A stretch of DNA of 6,350 bases, taken from positions 1-6,350 of the forward strand of contig JAHDBO010000120.1 of assembly GCA_020630355.1 (NCBI GenBank), read 5' to 3'. A program made the translations under genes and the position numbers. A model generated the notes under the pieces. The model had not been told where the DNA came from. It worked only from the letters and a program-made list of their open reading frames with translations, and ran no database searches. Numbering within the stretch: the first letter of the stretch is position 1; every line of letters starts with the position of its first letter. The DNA is from Saprospiraceae bacterium. GTDB lineage: Bacteria; Bacteroidota; Bacteroidia; Chitinophagales; Saprospiraceae. This document shows positions 4,816-6,350 of the stretch, one piece after another.

Positions 4816-6350
4816 CTATTGTTGTCTCGTTTTAACTAGTTTTAGAGGGCTGCTAATTGGGTACAAACCTTCATAAACATGAATAACATACGTACCTGCT
4901 GGCATTGTCGAGATGTCCAATCTCACATTATTAATACCATCTGTCACAGCATAATTTCTAACCTGAAGTTGTCTACCCAATAAATCAGAGATAGTCACTT
5001 TAACGTCACCGAATCCACTAGAAGCCAATTCTAGATTAACCCATTCTTTATCCGTTGGATTAGGATAAACAGAGGTGACCATTGTTTTGTCAAAGCAGGA
5101 AGACACCATTCTGATAACGGAAGAATAATCCTCAGTACCATCAAAATCAACTTGTCTCAATCTGTAATAAGCGAATGCCAATGGGTCTTTATCAATGAAG
5201 CGGTATGTCTGAATATCAGCGATAGTACCCGCACCATCTACCAATCCGATAGGTTCATAAGAACGACCATCCACGCTTCTTTGTACTTCAAAATAATCAT
5301 TATTCTTTTCAGAAGCAGTCTCCCAAGTTAGGACGACCTTGCAGTTATCTTCTGCCCCTTTGAAGTAAGTCAATTCCACTGGCAGCGAAGCGACAAACAC
5401 AGGAGTTGTACAACCTAGAATATTGAGTTCGTTATAAATTGGAGCTTGCTCCATAACTATACAGTTAATATTGGCAACGTTGTTTGTTATTTCATCTTGG
5501 ACACGAGTGTATTTTTCCATCTTACCATTAACTAGTATTTCACTAGACTCACCACCTTCAATGTTGATTCCATCATTGCTTTCAAAACAAACAACATATC
5601 CTTTCCCACCTTCGAAGTAACTGACGGTTGCGCAGTTAGGCTTACATCTTTGAATGGAGAACAATTCTGTATCAGACATTTCAACAGCTTCAAAAGAGCG
5701 GGACTTAGCGATATAATTTTCTGTAGATGACGGATCTGAATCTTCATTACAAGCAGCGATTTCAGCCTGCTCATCAGTCGTGGTACCACAACCTTCATAG
5801 CCTGTGTAATCCCACTTAGACTCAGACTTGAAGCCACCAACTTCATTTTCCATAACCCCGATGTAGCGGGACAAGAAGTTTCTATCTTCTTGAAAATCCG
5901 TTCCTTTTGAAACACCGGTAGTCGCCACAGAAACGTTGATTTGAGCCTGTTTGCTCAAGCCTTTCACTTCCCAGCTCGTCCCCATAGCAGTTGTCATTTC
6001 AGCACCAGCGTTTCCATCTTCATAAGTAGCTTTCAAGGTTCTTACACTGATAATTTCGTCAGAACCTGAAGTGTTTTCTACTTTGATAGGTGCGTATTCG
6101 TCTTCACTTCCAACATGGAAAGTTTTTTCATAAGCAAAACGTGATTTCAAGCCTCCAGAAGTAGCACCGACCTCAGGATTAGTGACAAAGTATTTGTCAG
6201 CGCATGCCCCTGTCACATCTTCAACGCAAAGGTCTTCTTCTAGAATCGCTTTACCTTTTGAAAACTCAAACGCCCTTACGGCTGTCTTCCCCACAAATTT
6301 GACGTTTTTAGAGGTCTCAACAATTAATTTTGAGAACATTTTATCTGGTG
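4816..6350 (-). CDS. T9SS-exported surface protein, C-terminal part (5' end outside the window)
   Basis: The reading frame stays open to the window edge: the codons before the first ATG (6339) read P-D-K with no stop. That ATG is not followed by a signal peptide, although a T9SS substrate needs one, so the true start lies beyond 6350. Residue numbers below count from the ATG at 6339. Residues about 10-140 form a beta-rich region with motifs seen in Bacteroidota surface proteins (KYFVTNPEVGATSGGLKSRF, 49-68). Residues 141-317 are a poorly recognised segment with several cysteines (C184, C197, C232, C236, C251, C293, C310). Residues 318-412 match the common pre-CTD module (SLPVELTYFKG, then VVLTWETASEKNNDYFEVQR at 335-354 and YYRLRQVDFDG at 391-401). 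Residues 420-507 are the type A sorting domain (SVYPNPTD, ISDLLGRQL, MPAGTYVIHV), which is removed when the protein is anchored or released at the cell surface. The cargo function is not recognised. Its own terminator follows. Confidence 0.88.
   Translation of the reverse strand, partial: PDKMFSKLIVETSKNVKFVGKTAVRAFEFSKGKAILEEDLCVEDVTGACADKYFVTNPEVGATSGGLKSRFAYEKTFHVGSEDEYAPIKVENTSGSDEIISVRTLKATYEDGNAGAEMTTAMGTSWEVKGLSKQAQINVSVATTGVSKGTDFQEDRNFLSRYIGVMENEVGGFKSESKWDYTGYEGCGTTTDEQAEIAACNEDSDPSSTENYIAKSRSFEAVEMSDTELFSIQRCKPNCATVSYFEGGKGYVVCFESNDGINIEGGESSEILVNGKMEKYTRVQDEITNNVANINCIVMEQAPIYNELNILGCTTPVFVASLPVELTYFKGAEDNCKVVLTWETASEKNNDYFEVQRSVDGRSYEPIGLVDGAGTIADIQTYRFIDKDPLAFAYYRLRQVDFDGTEDYSSVIRMVSSCFDKTMVTSVYPNPTDKEWVNLELASSGFGDVKVTISDLLGRQLQVRNYAVTDGINNVRLDISTMPAGTYVIHVYEGLYPISSPLKLVKTRQQ

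Noticed and set aside
4635..4835. Open frame of 66 codons on the + strand in the gap before the sigma gene
   Set aside because: It runs through the poly-A/T terminator and overlaps the ends of two real genes on the other strand; the product has no family features.
5532..5915. Open frame of 127 codons on the - strand inside the T9SS protein gene
   Set aside because: It is an out-of-frame overlap with a well-supported coding frame, and its composition shows no domain.

Overview
The window looks like chromosomal DNA of a free-living member of the Bacteroidota, most likely in or near the Saprospiria. The support is a C-terminal type IX secretion (T9SS) sorting domain on a modular surface protein, an ECF sigma factor of a type common in this phylum, A-rich leaders without Shine-Dalgarno sequences, and one good match to the Bacteroidota promoter (TTTG, 17 bp, TATATTTG). 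Base composition is moderately AT-rich. I saw no rRNA, tRNA, insertion sequence, CRISPR array or phage gene. The lineage is inferred from gene style, not from a marker gene.

Layout. A secreted single-domain fasciclin (FAS1) protein is the only gene on the + strand (27-572) and ends at a strong intrinsic terminator (607-644). Everything else is on the - strand. Read in the direction of transcription from the right edge, these are: the C-terminal part of a T9SS-exported, cysteine-containing surface protein (cut by the window edge) with its own terminator (4751-4786); an ECF sigma factor (4068-4652) followed at once by a hairpin terminator; a 44-residue small ORF (3775-3909); an 80-residue anti-sigma-like protein lacking zinc ligands (3530-3772), starting 2 bp after the small ORF; a DUF2071/YqjF-like protein (2706-3422); and a large TMTC-type GT-C membrane glycosyltransferase with C-terminal TPRs (695-2653), with its own promoter overlapping the DUF2071 stop codon.

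How the genes may work together. The only pairing with a clear logic is sigma factor plus anti-sigma-like protein. The terminator between them suggests that the small ORF and anti-sigma-like gene are at least partly uncoupled from sigma transcription. The glycosyltransferase could in principle modify exported proteins such as the T9SS substrate or the fasciclin protein, but nothing in the sequence links them. The most unusual part is 3530-4060: an unrecognised micro-ORF between an ECF sigma factor and a Cys/His-free anti-sigma-like protein.
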